A stretch of 64,000 nucleotides of DNA from Candidatus Krumholzibacteriota bacterium (GCA_024275485.1 JAJRZA010000037.1:69241-133240); one strand, 5' to 3'; shown: positions 1 through 9,058, numbered from the stretch's first letter. Translations and numbers: made by a program. Notes: a model not told the origin generated them from the letters alone.

Positions 1-291
1 CGTCTCCAGGGTCTCACCGGGTGCTAGTTCCATGGCCAGGAAAATCTTACCCTGGTCTTCTTCGAGCCCATGAATTGTCGCGATGTTGGTGTGGTTCAGG
101 GCGGCCAACACCTTGGCCTCCCTGCGAAAGCGGGCCAGTCGTTCTGGATCGGCTGCAAAATCGTCGGGCAGCACCTTAACGGCTACTTCGCGGTCCAGGC
201 GTGTATCGCGGGCGTTGAAAACCTCGCCCATGCCGCCACTACCAATAGGGCCAATGATTTGATAATGCGCAAAGGTATCGCCAGAATTCAC
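1..291 (-). CDS. Serine/threonine protein kinase, N-terminal fragment (runs off window)
   Basis: Hanks-type (PknB-like) kinase lobe of 97 codons that continues past the window edge, so only the N-terminal lobe is visible. The glycine-rich P-loop GSGGMGEVF lies near residues 18-26, the ATP-anchoring lysine in the EVAVKVL strand near residue 41, and the FRREAKVLAAL helix supplies the partner glutamate. The start is GTG at 291 because a GGAG Shine-Dalgarno lies 5-6 nt upstream and an in-frame TAG lies further upstream. Such kinases in soil and FCB-type bacteria often carry C-terminal TPR, WD40 or TolB repeats; whether this one does cannot be seen. Substrate unknown. Confidence 0.9.
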   Translation of the reverse strand, partial: MNSGDTFAHYQIIGPIGSGGMGEVFNARDTRLDREVAVKVLPDDFAADPERLARFRREAKVLAALNHTNIATIHGLEEDQGKIFLAMELAPGETLET

Positions 292-887
292 GGGGGCTCC
301 AGGGGTTATGGCTATTAAGGGAATGAGATACTAATCAATATAACCTATCTAGGAGTTATTTGCTCGGAATTACTGCACCTGGAACTGTACCACACCATAG
401 GAGAAATTTCCGGATTTGGGCATGAAACCGGTTGAGGTCGGGATATGCCTGAAATTCCGTATTTGAGCCCCGAATTGGCCATTTGCCGGATTTTAGCGGC
501 AAGAAGGATTTGAAACGGTGCCCAGGATGGAGTAGAATGGTTTCATGATCCGGCCAAAAGGGGGGACTACGCGTTTGAAATTACTTCTTCTATGGGGCAG
601 GCTGTCAAGACACACTTCACCAGCACGCTGAATGCTCATGGTCTGGCAGACAGCGTCCGTTTTTATTGATCCCGCAGGTTGATCTTCCCGGCGTTGGTTT
701 TCACTCTCAGGTCTTCCAATGACTTCCCGGATAACATTGCAGCCGTCTTGTTCTCCGCTTTCGGGCGGGAACCATCCTTCTATCGGGGACTTTCTAGCCC
801 ACTTTCTATTATCTTGAGCTTATTGAACCCATGAATCACACCGACGGCCAAAACAACTCAAACCGCCGGTGCGTCACTCCACTCAAC
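292..887. other. Intergenic region, no convincing gene
   Basis: About 600 bp between two leftward genes. It must hold the promoter of the kinase gene and the 3' end of the S9 peptidase transcript. The only open frames are very short (for example a 24-residue frame at 737..663 on the minus strand) and none resembles a known protein. A weak hairpin (about 8 bp, one mismatch) lies near 840-870 without a T-run, so I do not call it a terminator. No tRNA-like or repeat structure was seen. Confidence 0.5.
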
Positions 888-2954
888 TCAATCTTCTTCT
901 TCCCCCATCAAATATTTCCCAAACCAAGCCAAATCCCAGGTGATCTTGGCCAGACGGTTCTCATGAGTCGTCAACCCATGCGGCTCCCCGGGATAAACAA
1001 TCAGCTCGCAAGGCACATCGAGATAATGCTTCAACCCTCGATACAAGGCCTTGCTGTGGGCCGGGGGCACCCTGGGATCGCTGCCGCCCACATGAATCAA
1101 CGTCGGTGTTTTGACTCGGTCCAGATGGTATAACGGCGATGCCTTTTGATAGTGCTCCGCCTGTTCCCAAGGCAAACCTTCCACATAGTTGATCACATGC
1201 CCGGGTGTATCTTCAATACCCCACTGGATGGTCATGTCCAACACACCGGCACCACTGCTGGCTGCAGCATACATATCCGGCTCGGCAACGATCATGCAAT
1301 TGGTAAGGTACCCGCCGTTGCTCCACCCCATCACGCCGATATGCTCCGGGTCGGCAATACCCTCATCAATGAGCCACCGGGTTCCGTTGGCAATGTCGGT
1401 TACTTCGATTTCATTTTCGCGGCCGATGAGTTTGGCCAGAAACTCGTCACCGTAGCCGGTGCTGCCGTGGTAGTTGGGGCTGAGCAGGGCGTAACCCTTG
1501 CTGGCAAACAACGCGCGGCCATAAATCCACAGACGCAGCCGGTACTTGGAACTGCTGGTGGGACCACCGTGCAACTCGATGACGGTGGGCAGAGGGCCGT
1601 CTTCTTTTTTGTATCCGGGGGGCAGTTCCAGGATGCCGTGGCAGAGGTCGCCATCGGCTCCGGTCCAACTCACGTGCTGGATCTGGGGTAAAATCCAGGT
1701 GTCCACCTGGGGGTTGGCGTGGGTCAGTTGCAAACGTTTGTCTTGGCCTTTGATGAGGTACAGATCGTTGGCCGTGGTGATGGTTTCAATGTTGGCCACC
1801 AGTTTGCGACCCTTGGCATCAAAGCCGAAGCTGCCGACCACGACATCGCCGCCGGCCAGCACACTGCTCTTGCCTTGACCACCCTTTTTTACGCCATCAA
1901 TGCCATACACTCTCACGCGACCCATACTTTCACCACGGAAACAGAGGGTGCGGTCGTTGCCCCGCCATTTGATGCTGCCGCTGAAGGTGACCATCTGCGG
2001 GCGTTCAACCAGTTGCAGGGGCCAGGTGCCATCTTGGTTTTCGGCTAACCAAATGTTGGATGCATAGCCGTCAAAGGAGATGGAAAAGGCCAGCGCTTCA
2101 CTGTCGCCGCTCCAGGCCAAATCCGCCAGCCAACCGTAGGGGCTTGGGTGTCCATCGCGCCAGGCCTGATCCGTCAGCGTGGTGATCTCTCCGCTGGAGA
2201 TATCCAGCACCTCCACCCTGGACCAGCCTTCCTTGAAGATCAGCTCGTTGTCTTCGGTGGAGATCAGGGCCATCTTGCTGCCGTCGGGCGAGAGCTTCAT
2301 TTGCCAGATCACGCGGTCGGCGGCGAGCACCTCTTCGTCGCGCCACGAATTCATATCCATGCGTCGGATGGCGTTCAGGTCGCGCACTCCGTGACCGAAC
2401 TCAAGGTCGGAGTATTTTTCCTTGAGGTCCTTCCAGGGTTCGTCGGTGACCTCATCGCTCACCTTGTAGAAGAGGCTGACGCCGTCCGGGGCGAGTTGAA
2501 AAGCGGAGATGCCATCTTCTACCCTGGTCATGGCCACCGGCTGGCCACCGTTGGCGTTGATGCGCCACACCTGTCGGCTGCCGTCGTTGGGAGGGCTATC
2601 CTGACCGCCCTTGTTGCGGCCGATGAAGTAGATGGCCTCGGAGGCAGGGCCCCAGGTGGGGGAGCCGGCGCCGAAGCCGTCGAAAGTCAGGCGACTATTT
2701 AATTTCCCATCGGAGCCGACGACCCACAGTTCGGTGCGGCGGCCTTCTTTACCTCGGCCCCAACGGCTCTCGGAGTAGGCAACTCTGGAGCCGTCGGGAC
2801 TAACTGAAACATTGCCAAGGACGGTGATGTCGAAGTAATCTTCGGCTTCAATCTGGTGGTCCCGGACGGTGGCAGCCAGGGTTGGGGTGCCAATCATCAG
2901 CAGACCGATGACCAGAGCCCAATTTGATTTCTTAAGGAAAGCAACAAATCGCAC
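888..2954 (-). CDS. Secreted S9 family prolyl-oligopeptidase/acylaminoacyl-peptidase
   Basis: Serine peptidase of the DPP-IV/acylaminoacyl-peptidase clan, predicted 688 residues. An N-terminal hydrophobic segment ending TPTLAA is a signal peptide; a TolB-like beta-propeller follows (about residues 40-420), then an alpha/beta-hydrolase domain. The triad is visible: Ser545 in GWSNGG, Asp626 in GGSDPRVPP and His659 in GEPHG. The start is the GTG at 2954, with a GGAGG site upstream; the longer frame from a TTG at 3056 would put 34 non-signal residues in front of the signal peptide. It is divergent from asparagine synthase, with about 125 bp of shared promoter region. Likely role: periplasmic or secreted peptide degradation. 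Confidence 0.93.
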   Translation of the reverse strand: MRFVAFLKKSNWALVIGLLMIGTPTLAATVRDHQIEAEDYFDITVLGNVSVSPDGSRVAYSESRWGRGKEGRRTELWVVGSDGKLNSRLTFDGFGAGSPTWGPASEAIYFIGRNKGGQDSPPNDGSRQVWRINANGGQPVAMTRVEDGISAFQLAPDGVSLFYKVSDEVTDEPWKDLKEKYSDLEFGHGVRDLNAIRRMDMNSWRDEEVLAADRVIWQMKLSPDGSKMALISTEDNELIFKEGWSRVEVLDISSGEITTLTDQAWRDGHPSPYGWLADLAWSGDSEALAFSISFDGYASNIWLAENQDGTWPLQLVERPQMVTFSGSIKWRGNDRTLCFRGESMGRVRVYGIDGVKKGGQGKSSVLAGGDVVVGSFGFDAKGRKLVANIETITTANDLYLIKGQDKRLQLTHANPQVDTWILPQIQHVSWTGADGDLCHGILELPPGYKKEDGPLPTVIELHGGPTSSSKYRLRLWIYGRALFASKGYALLSPNYHGSTGYGDEFLAKLIGRENEIEVTDIANGTRWLIDEGIADPEHIGVMGWSNGGYLTNCMIVAEPDMYAAASSGAGVLDMTIQWGIEDTPGHVINYVEGLPWEQAEHYQKASPLYHLDRVKTPTLIHVGGSDPRVPPAHSKALYRGLKHYLDVPCELIVYPGEPHGLTTHENRLAKITWDLAWFGKYLMGEEED

Positions 2955-3079
2955 GAAAATGCCTCCATGAAGCAGTGAATTGGGGTGACGGGAGTTTGCA
3001 ACCCAGAGTATCATGTGGGGACGAAAAAAAGCCCGTTTTTTTTCAGTCAATGACAATAATTAAGGAAAGGCAACTATCC

Positions 3080-5107
3080 ATGTGCGGAATTTGCGGTGTG
3101 ATGGCCCTCGACGGCCCGCTGGTCCTGCCCGATATGGCTCCCGAACGCATGATCGGTATCATGCGTCATAGTGGACCCGACGAATTTGGCGCTTGGCGGG
3201 ATCGCTCAACTTTTTTGGGGCACGCCCGCTTGAGCATAATCGATCTGGAATCGGGCCAACAACCCATGACTGCCGATTCGGGCCGCTACTGGATCACTTT
3301 CAATGGTGAAATTTTCAACTACCCGGAGTTGACGGCCGAGTTGGAAGCCAAAGGACACCACTTTGCAACCAGCAGCGATACCGAAGTCATTCTGCACTCG
3401 TTTGAGCAGTGGGGTGCCCAGTGCGTGGAACATTTCAACGGACAATTCGCCTTTGCCATTTGGGATTGTCACCGTCGGCGCCTCTTTATGGCCCGGGACC
3501 GTTTCGGAATTCGTCCCCTGTTCTTGGCGGAGCATAACGGACAGTTGTTGTTTGCCTCGGAGATCAAGAGCCTACGAGCCTTCCCCGGTTTTGAGCCGGA
3601 TCTGGAAGCCGGAGCCCTCGGTGAGATTTTTCACTACTGGGCCAGCATCGGTGCCGCCACGGCTTTTCGCGGCGTATCCCAGTTGCCACCAGGTCATGTG
3701 GCGTTTGTAGGGGATGCAGACTTTGGCCAGACGGCGCCGGCGCCAATGCCGTCCTCAGTGAGGGTGTATCGTTACTGGCGGCCAACCTTCTTGCCGGAGC
3801 GGGAGGACCACCGCTTTGTCTCCCGCATTGAAACAGAGATCATGGCCGGCGAGGTGCGCGAAAAGTTGGTGGACGCAGCGACCATTCGTCTGCGGGCGGA
3901 TGTTCCGGTGGGTGCTTATCTCTCCGGTGGTCTGGATTCGTCGGCAACGGCCGCCATCATTCATCGCTACACCGACCACAGGTTGAAAACCTTTTCGGTT
4001 GGTTTTGAAGACCCTTCCTACGATGAAACGGTCTGGCAAGAGGCCATGGCCAAGCATATTGGCACCGAACATCAAACCATCACCACTGGCACTGAAGACA
4101 TTGCCGGACGCTTCCGGGACGTTATCTGGCACGCCGAGTCGCCCATCCTGCGCACGGCTCCGGCCCCCCTGCATGCACTCAGTGCTTTGGTGAACCAGGA
4201 GAAATTCAAGGTTGTGCTCACGGGAGAAGGGGCCGATGAGGTTTTTGTGGGCTACAATATTTTTCGTGAAGCCAAGGTCCGTCATTTCTGGAGTCGTGAT
4301 CCTACTTCCCGGGGGCGGTCGGCTTTGCTGGCCCGATTGTATCCTTATCTGGCCCAATCGCCGCCGGAATTCAGTCGCAAATTTTATGGAGTCGGTTTGG
4401 ACAACCCCAATGATGCTTTTTTTTCCCACCGGCCTCGCTGGAGCAACAGCGCACCGGTGGCGAACTTCCTGGCTGCGGAAGCTGCAGCAGGGCACAGCGC
4501 GGGACCTGCCGAAGAGCGTCTCATGGCCACTTTACCGTCTGAATTCTCCACTTGGGGGCCTGTTGCCAAGGCCCAGTATTTGGAGATGACCACCTTTCTT
4601 TCCGGTTATTTGCTTTGTTCCCAGGGTGATCGCATGCTTATGGGAAATTCGGTGGAGGGGCGTTTCCCCTTCTTGGATCACAACCTGACGGACTTTGCCG
4701 GCACGTTGCCTGCTTCGGCAAAGCTACAGTCATTGGTGGAGAAGTCGATACTAAAAGAGGGAGTTGCGGATCTTCTGCCGGATAATATTTTGAACCGGCC
4801 CAAGCAACCTTACCGAGCCCCGGACAGCACCAGCTTCAATAATCCTGTCGGCCAGGAACTGGTCGCCCGGTTTATGGAGGTTCAGGATCTTCGGGGCTGG
4901 GAATTATGGCAACCCCAGAGAATTGCCGCCCTTTTGCGAAAATGGCGTGCAGGTAAGCTTGTCAGCGCGCGCGATGACATGGCCTTTGTGGGTGTTCTGG
5001 CCGGCCGTCTGCTGCAATACGACTTCGGACCCGGTTTTGACGACCGGATCACCCAAATGGTCCTGTCGCCCCATGAAATTGACTGGCGGCAGGAAACCTT
5101 GAATTGA
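3080..5107 (+). CDS. asnB: Asparagine synthase (glutamine-hydrolysing)
   Basis: Class II glutamine amidotransferase/asparagine synthase of 675 residues. Starting at the ATG at 3080 gives Met-Cys-Gly-Ile-Cys, so Cys2 becomes the N-terminal nucleophile; this fixes the start, and AAGGAAAGG is the ribosome site. The glutaminase domain spans about residues 2-220. The ATP-pyrophosphatase loop SGGLDSS near residues 280-290 marks the synthetase domain, which adenylates Asp (or another carboxylate) and accepts ammonia. It is about 120 residues longer than E. coli AsnB, like the versions found with exopolysaccharide or natural-product genes. An acyl carrier protein gene follows after 19 nt, so the substrate may not be free aspartate; that is inference. 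Confidence 0.93.
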   Translation: MCGICGVMALDGPLVLPDMAPERMIGIMRHSGPDEFGAWRDRSTFLGHARLSIIDLESGQQPMTADSGRYWITFNGEIFNYPELTAELEAKGHHFATSSDTEVILHSFEQWGAQCVEHFNGQFAFAIWDCHRRRLFMARDRFGIRPLFLAEHNGQLLFASEIKSLRAFPGFEPDLEAGALGEIFHYWASIGAATAFRGVSQLPPGHVAFVGDADFGQTAPAPMPSSVRVYRYWRPTFLPEREDHRFVSRIETEIMAGEVREKLVDAATIRLRADVPVGAYLSGGLDSSATAAIIHRYTDHRLKTFSVGFEDPSYDETVWQEAMAKHIGTEHQTITTGTEDIAGRFRDVIWHAESPILRTAPAPLHALSALVNQEKFKVVLTGEGADEVFVGYNIFREAKVRHFWSRDPTSRGRSALLARLYPYLAQSPPEFSRKFYGVGLDNPNDAFFSHRPRWSNSAPVANFLAAEAAAGHSAGPAEERLMATLPSEFSTWGPVAKAQYLEMTTFLSGYLLCSQGDRMLMGNSVEGRFPFLDHNLTDFAGTLPASAKLQSLVEKSILKEGVADLLPDNILNRPKQPYRAPDSTSFNNPVGQELVARFMEVQDLRGWELWQPQRIAALLRKWRAGKLVSARDDMAFVGVLAGRLLQYDFGPGFDDRITQMVLSPHEIDWRQETLN

Positions 5108-5126
5108 ACCAAACGGAGATGATTTC

Positions 5127-5378
5127 ATGGAAGTGAAAGAGCAAGTAAGGCAATACATCATTGAGAACTTTCTTTTCGGTGACGAAAGTCCTCTTGAGAA
5201 CGACAGTATGTCCCTGCTCGACGGTGGCATCATCGACTCGGTGGGCGTGATGGAACTGGTGGCCTTCCTGGAGCAGGATTTTGGTCTGAATGTGGCCGAT
5301 GAAGACCTCATTCCCGAGAACCTCGACTCGGTGAGCAATCTGGCGGCCTATATCGGTCGGGAACAAAAAACGGCCTGA
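5127..5378 (+). CDS. Acyl carrier protein
   Basis: Small acidic carrier protein of 83 residues. The phosphopantetheine attachment serine is Ser38 in IIDSVGVME, followed by the usual helix II and III pattern (ELVAFLEQDFG, then the D/E-rich segment). It lies 19 nt downstream of asparagine synthase on the same strand and is almost certainly co-transcribed. It is not beside fab genes, so it is probably a dedicated carrier rather than the housekeeping AcpP. An AMP-ligase that would load it is not present in the window. Asparagine synthase/carrier pairs occur in exosortase-linked polysaccharide loci and natural-product loci; which applies here cannot be decided. Confidence 0.92.
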   Translation: MEVKEQVRQYIIENFLFGDESPLENDSMSLLDGGIIDSVGVMELVAFLEQDFGLNVADEDLIPENLDSVSNLAAYIGREQKTA

Positions 5379-5791
5379 TTTCAGGGGCCAACAACCAGGA
5401 TCGAGTGAAAATACAGGATTTGATTAATTGGCTCAAGTTTGTCAGATAAGTGTGTCCACCGGGTCGAGGGGTGGGGCCATCAAAGCGGGGCCTGTCCTTT
5501 ATCCCGATTTTAATTTAATAAAAGCATAAAAATTTGTTCTTTAGACGCGTAGTTCTACCATGGGTAAAAGGCTCCGTGAGTTGTTGTATCATAAAGAGTT
5601 ATGAAAAAACACATGGGTTCAGTTGTTCAGTTCCAAGTTGATAAACATAGCTCAATACGTCATTTTATTGTTTATTTGCACGAAATTATGTTATAATTCT
5701 CTGCGTTCAAGATATTGTTCCGTTGTTCCCAAGGGGCCCGTGCCCATATCAACCAATCGTCCTGATTCAACTCACCAGAGGAGACACACCC
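5379..5791 (+). other. Intergenic leader region upstream of secreted protein gene
   Basis: About 410 bp of AT-richer sequence with no supported gene. The distal part contains a sigma70-like promoter (separate entry) about 95 nt before the next start codon. No clear intrinsic terminator for the asparagine synthase/carrier operon is visible; a CCACC/GGTGG stem near 5457-5475 lacks a T-run. Confidence 0.45.
5668..5697 (+). promoter_or_regulatory. Putative sigma70-type promoter of the small secreted protein gene
   Basis: TTGTTT (5668-5673) and a perfect TATAAT (5692-5697) are separated by 18 bp in an AT-rich stretch. The predicted transcript start would give a leader of about 85 nt before the ATG at 5792. 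Matched by eye only. Confidence 0.45.
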
Positions 5792-6379
5792 ATGAAGAAG
5801 CTAGTCCTTGTCCTTTCCATTCTGACCATCACCTTTGCCGCGTCAGCTTTCGCCCAAAACTTCGACAGCAACAATGTTGGTGTCTACCTGGCTGATGGCA
5901 GCCACTCCGTATATGCCATCCAGGGTGAAAGCCTTGACCTGCATTTGGTCGTCACCAACATGGATGCCCCCGCTCTGGCCGGGTTCGAATTGAAGATGGT
6001 CACCGATGGAGACCTGATTATCGTTGGCTCCACCATTGGGTACCCGACCCAGGCCATCAACGTTGCTACCCGCATGTATGAGTACATTGTTGGCTTCGAC
6101 GCTCCTGTGCTCGCTGTGGACGGCGCCGTTGAAGTGATGACTTTCAGCGCCATCGTGACCGATGCTACCTTTCCTTCCGGCATTCGCATCGAGCCTGTTT
6201 ACTTCGCCAGCATCTCTGGCGTGCCCAGCTACCTGGCCAACGCCGACACCGGTGAGCTCGTTGAAATGCACCAGAGCACTGGTGGACCTGACGATCAGGT
6301 GTTCGTTGTTAACAACGAAGTCGTTCCCGTGGCCACCGAAACCACTACTTTCGACAGCCTGAAAAGCCTGTACCGGTAA
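5792..6379 (+). CDS. Secreted cohesin-like beta-sandwich protein of unknown function
   Basis: A 195-residue exported protein. The first 21 residues (basic start, hydrophobic core, ASAFA cut site) form a signal peptide. The mature part alternates short hydrophobic beta strands and reads like a cohesin/Ig-type sandwich, with segments such as GESLDLHLVVTNM and AGFELKMVT, but I cannot assign a family. The ATG at 5792 is chosen because it begins the signal peptide and has GAGGAG upstream. The C-terminus ends DSLKSLYR, resembling the end of the lipoprotein at 53937-54608 (DGLLSMYR). It appears monocistronic, with its own promoter and a strong terminator, suggesting good expression. Confidence 0.8.
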   Translation: MKKLVLVLSILTITFAASAFAQNFDSNNVGVYLADGSHSVYAIQGESLDLHLVVTNMDAPALAGFELKMVTDGDLIIVGSTIGYPTQAINVATRMYEYIVGFDAPVLAVDGAVEVMTFSAIVTDATFPSGIRIEPVYFASISGVPSYLANADTGELVEMHQSTGGPDDQVFVVNNEVVPVATETTTFDSLKSLYR

Positions 6380-6398
6380 ACTACCCGGTCCAAGGAAT

Positions 6399-6433
6399 AA
6401 AAACGGCCGCTCCATTTGGAGCGGCCGTTTTTG
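6399..6433. terminator. Bidirectional intrinsic terminator
   Basis: A perfect 13-bp stem (AAACGGCCGCTCC at 6401-6413 pairing with 6418-6430) with a 4-nt ATTT loop, flanked by A-runs and T-runs on both sides. It lies between the end of the secreted protein gene and the convergent aconitase-family gene, so it can serve both strands. Confidence 0.93.
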
Positions 6434-6450
6434 TCTTCAGGAGAAATTCA

Positions 6451-7878
6451 TCAGGCCAACAAACCACCGCGTTGATAGATATCCATTTGCACTTTGCTGA
6501 ATGGCAGGGCCTGGGCTTTCCCATCATCCCAGCTCACATCTCCCGTTTCCAAGTCAAGCTCCACCACGGTACCGTTCCTCAGACCGGAGTTCAGCAGGTT
6601 CGCCACTACCACGGGCAGGCCCGCATTGATGGCGTTGCGCTCGTAGATGGCTCCATAGCTCGGTGCGATCAGGGCTTGGACACCAAGGGCGCTGAAGCAA
6701 TCAACGGCCTGCTGACGGCTGCTGCCACAGCCAAAGTTGGGGCCGGTGATCACAAGGTCGCCTTCCTGCGCCTTGCCGGGGAAATCTTCCCAGCCGGGCA
6801 AATTGCCAAAGGTATATTGGCCCATTTCAGCCAACTCGGTCACAGCCAGATGACGGTTGTGGAAGATCATGTCGGTGTCGATGTTGTCTTCATTCACCAA
6901 CCAGATACGGCCCTTCAACACCGTGGGTTTGGTTGAGGAACAGAGGGTTTCGGATATGACCTGGTCTGTATCGCAAGTAATGTCTGCAACCGGAACCTTG
7001 GGTTTTGGAGCGGGAATATGGTCTTCACGGGAAATAACCCCGCTGAGGGCACTGGCCGCAGCAGTGGCGGGGCTGGCCAGATAAACCTCACCTTTGCCCT
7101 GCTTGCCTGCGTAATTACGGTTGCCTGTCGATACGGTGACTTCCCCAGGACCATTTTGGCCTATTTGCCCGGCGGCGCATCCGGCACAACCGGCGTTGCC
7201 GATCAGTGCGCCGGAGTCCATGAGGTCCTTGATAATACCTTCAGCCAGGGCTTCTTCCCAGACGGTGCGGGTAGACGGCACGATTTTCAGGACCACGGTG
7301 TCGGCGACCTTTTTGCCGTGCAGGATGTCTGCGGCCATGCGCAGGTCCTCGATGCGGCCATTGGTGCAACTGCCGATGAAAACCGAGTCCACTCTGCGGC
7401 CGGCAACTTCGGCCACGGGAACCACGTCATCCGGATGACCAGGCAGTGCGGTCATGGGCTCAAGACCATCGATATCGATTTCGATGGTTTCCTTGTATTC
7501 CGCATCGGTATCGGCGGCGATGGGCGCAAAACTGCGACCGTTTCGATTGCAGAACTCCATCACATCGTCGTTGGGTGTGAACAGAATGGAGATGCCACCC
7601 ATTTCCGTGCACATGCTGGCGATGGTGACCCGATCAGCCAAAGGCATATTGTCGACGATGTCACCGTATATTTCCGCTGCGCAGCCCAGCAATCCACCGG
7701 CGCCCAGTTGGCCGGCCATGGCCAAAACAATGTCCTTGGCTCGGGCCAGTGGGCCGGGCGTGCCACTCAATATGAGTTCGATGGTTGGCGGGACCTTGAA
7801 CCAGATGCTGCCGTTGGCCCAGGCTGCGGCGATGTCCTGATCGCCCATGCCCTGGCCAAAAGCTCCCACAGCGCCCAT
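6451..7878 (-). CDS. Aconitase-family hydratase, C-terminal fragment after the TAG
   Basis: Largest start-to-stop frame (475 codons) of the downstream part. If translation began at its first Met (7878) it would lack the STDSH substrate-binding motif just upstream, which remains in frame directly after the TAG; an independent start therefore makes little sense. It carries all visible cluster cysteines (GSCTNGR, GCAGC) and the swivelling LeuD-like domain (about the last 170 residues, GCGSSR). It ends at the shared terminator. Confidence 0.75.
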   Translation of the reverse strand: MGAVGAFGQGMGDQDIAAAWANGSIWFKVPPTIELILSGTPGPLARAKDIVLAMAGQLGAGGLLGCAAEIYGDIVDNMPLADRVTIASMCTEMGGISILFTPNDDVMEFCNRNGRSFAPIAADTDAEYKETIEIDIDGLEPMTALPGHPDDVVPVAEVAGRRVDSVFIGSCTNGRIEDLRMAADILHGKKVADTVVLKIVPSTRTVWEEALAEGIIKDLMDSGALIGNAGCAGCAAGQIGQNGPGEVTVSTGNRNYAGKQGKGEVYLASPATAAASALSGVISREDHIPAPKPKVPVADITCDTDQVISETLCSSTKPTVLKGRIWLVNEDNIDTDMIFHNRHLAVTELAEMGQYTFGNLPGWEDFPGKAQEGDLVITGPNFGCGSSRQQAVDCFSALGVQALIAPSYGAIYERNAINAGLPVVVANLLNSGLRNGTVVELDLETGDVSWDDGKAQALPFSKVQMDIYQRGGLLA

Positions 7879-7962
7879 GATGTTGGCGTGGCTGTCGGTG
7901 CTGATGAAGGTGCTTCCGGGCCCGATGAGACCGTCTTCGATGGCGATGTGGGTGCCGATGCC

Positions 7963-8250
7963 CTAGGTGATGTCACGCAGACCGATGCCGTGCTCGCGGG
8001 CGTACTCGCGGCAGAATTGCTGGTTCGCGGCGTAACCCTGATCACTGCCCCCGGGGTTGGTATCGAAAGTGAAAAGGGTTTTTGCAGGGTCCGCCACCGT
8101 CAAACCGGCCTGTTGCAGATTTTTGACGACGTTGGCACCGCCAAAGTCGCGAGCCACTCGCACGTCGATTTCCACGTCGGCAATTTCACCCGGCCGAACA
8201 TCATGATCGGAGTGCCGGCTGATGATCTTTTCGATGATGGTTTGTCCCAC
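7963..8250 (-). CDS. Aconitase-family hydratase, N-terminal fragment before the TAG
   Basis: The first 95 codons, from the GTG start to the in-frame TAG. The fragment holds the opening strand-helix pairs of domain 1 (GQTIIEKII, then RVARDFGGANVV and FDTNPGG) but no cluster cysteine, so alone it cannot be catalytic. It is immediately downstream of the enoyl-CoA hydratase gene in the same operon. Confidence 0.75.
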   Translation of the reverse strand: MGQTIIEKIISRHSDHDVRPGEIADVEIDVRVARDFGGANVVKNLQQAGLTVADPAKTLFTFDTNPGGSDQGYAANQQFCREYAREHGIGLRDIT

Positions 8251-8251
8251 G

Positions 8252-9058
8252 TCAATCCTCCTGGTTGTCCATTGGTGTGTCGAAATGGTGGGTGCGGCCT
8301 TCGGCAAAAGCCTTCAGCCCGTCGGCGGTTTCCAGGGAGGCCCAGCACTGCTGTTGGCCTTCCCAGTCAAATGAAAGCATGGTCGTGGCGTCCAAGACCC
8401 CCGCTTGTTGCACGCCCAGCTTGGTCAACTGCACCACGGGTTGGGGCAGACTCCGAACGCGGCCAATCAGGTTGTCCAGTTCCTCGTCCCAGCGCTCGGG
8501 TTCGATGAGGCGATCGATGATTCCGAGGCTGAGGGCCTCGGCGGCATTCATGGAGCGTCCGCTCCAAAGAAATTCCAGGGTGCGGCTGGAGCCGATAAGA
8601 CGAGGCAGGGTGTAGGTCAAGCCCCAACCCGGCAGCAACCCTCCGGCCAGATCAGGGGCAGTGAAGGTGGCCTCACTGGTGGCCAGGCGCATATCGGCAG
8701 CCAGGTAGAATCCAAAACCCATGTTGCGGATATCGCCTCGGGTGGCGGCAACCACCGGTTTGGCGGATTCGGAAATGATGGTCACGACCCGGCGCGCGAT
8801 TTCGTCGTTGGCGTGGAGCAATTCAAAACCTACATCCTTGCCGAGGTTTTCGGCCAGGTCGTTGAGGTTGTGGTGGAAGTCGAAAGAGTGGTCACCGTCG
8901 ACAATCAACACCAAACGCACGGCGCGGTCTTCCTGCAGACGCAGCATCAGGTCGGTGAATTCATCACACAGATGACCCATGTCCGGCGAGCCGGGGCCGG
9001 TCAAGCTGACCCTGGCGCAACCATCAGCGATTTCTGCGTCAAAATTCTGGTATTCCAT
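8252..9058 (-). CDS. Enoyl-CoA hydratase/isomerase family protein
   Basis: A 268-residue crotonase-fold protein. The central region with FGFYLAADMRLAT and FTAPDLAGGLLPGWGLTYTLPRLIG matches the oxyanion-hole and active-site segments of the family, but the glutamates used by classical hydratases are not in their usual places. It may therefore be an isomerase, hydrolase or decarboxylase branch. The ATG at 9058 has GGAG 5 nt upstream. It is the first gene of a two-gene operon with the broken aconitase-family gene, whose GTG lies 1 nt past this stop. The substrate cannot be inferred. Confidence 0.85.
   Translation of the reverse strand: MEYQNFDAEIADGCARVSLTGPGSPDMGHLCDEFTDLMLRLQEDRAVRLVLIVDGDHSFDFHHNLNDLAENLGKDVGFELLHANDEIARRVVTIISESAKPVVAATRGDIRNMGFGFYLAADMRLATSEATFTAPDLAGGLLPGWGLTYTLPRLIGSSRTLEFLWSGRSMNAAEALSLGIIDRLIEPERWDEELDNLIGRVRSLPQPVVQLTKLGVQQAGVLDATTMLSFDWEGQQQCWASLETADGLKAFAEGRTHHFDTPMDNQED

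Larger units (their letters stand above)
6451..8250 (-). pseudogene. Aconitase/homoaconitase-family hydratase (fused LeuC-LeuD type), interrupted by in-frame TAG
   Basis: One continuous 600-codon frame broken only by a TAG at 7965-7963 (codon 96). It encodes a fused aconitase-family dehydratase, which isomerises a hydroxy-tricarboxylate (citrate, homocitrate or isopropylmalate type) using a [4Fe-4S] cluster. Motifs on both sides of the stop belong together: the N-terminal FDTNPGG segment before it, then STDSH, the cluster cysteines in GSCTNGR and GCAGC, and the C-terminal swivel motif GCGSSR after it. The start is a GTG at 8250 with AGGAGG 6 nt upstream, 1 nt after the stop of the hydratase gene. 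The interruption could be a real mutation, an assembly error or readthrough; termination at codon 96 would abolish activity. Which of the related substrates it uses cannot be told. Confidence 0.82.

Noticed and set aside
663..737. 24-residue frame in the first intergenic region
   Set aside because: Too short, no convincing ribosome site, no similarity recognised.
7018..8508. A 496-codon open frame on the plus strand
   Set aside because: It lies opposite the aconitase-family gene and reads as the antisense of codon-biased DNA, without a ribosome site or recognisable domains.
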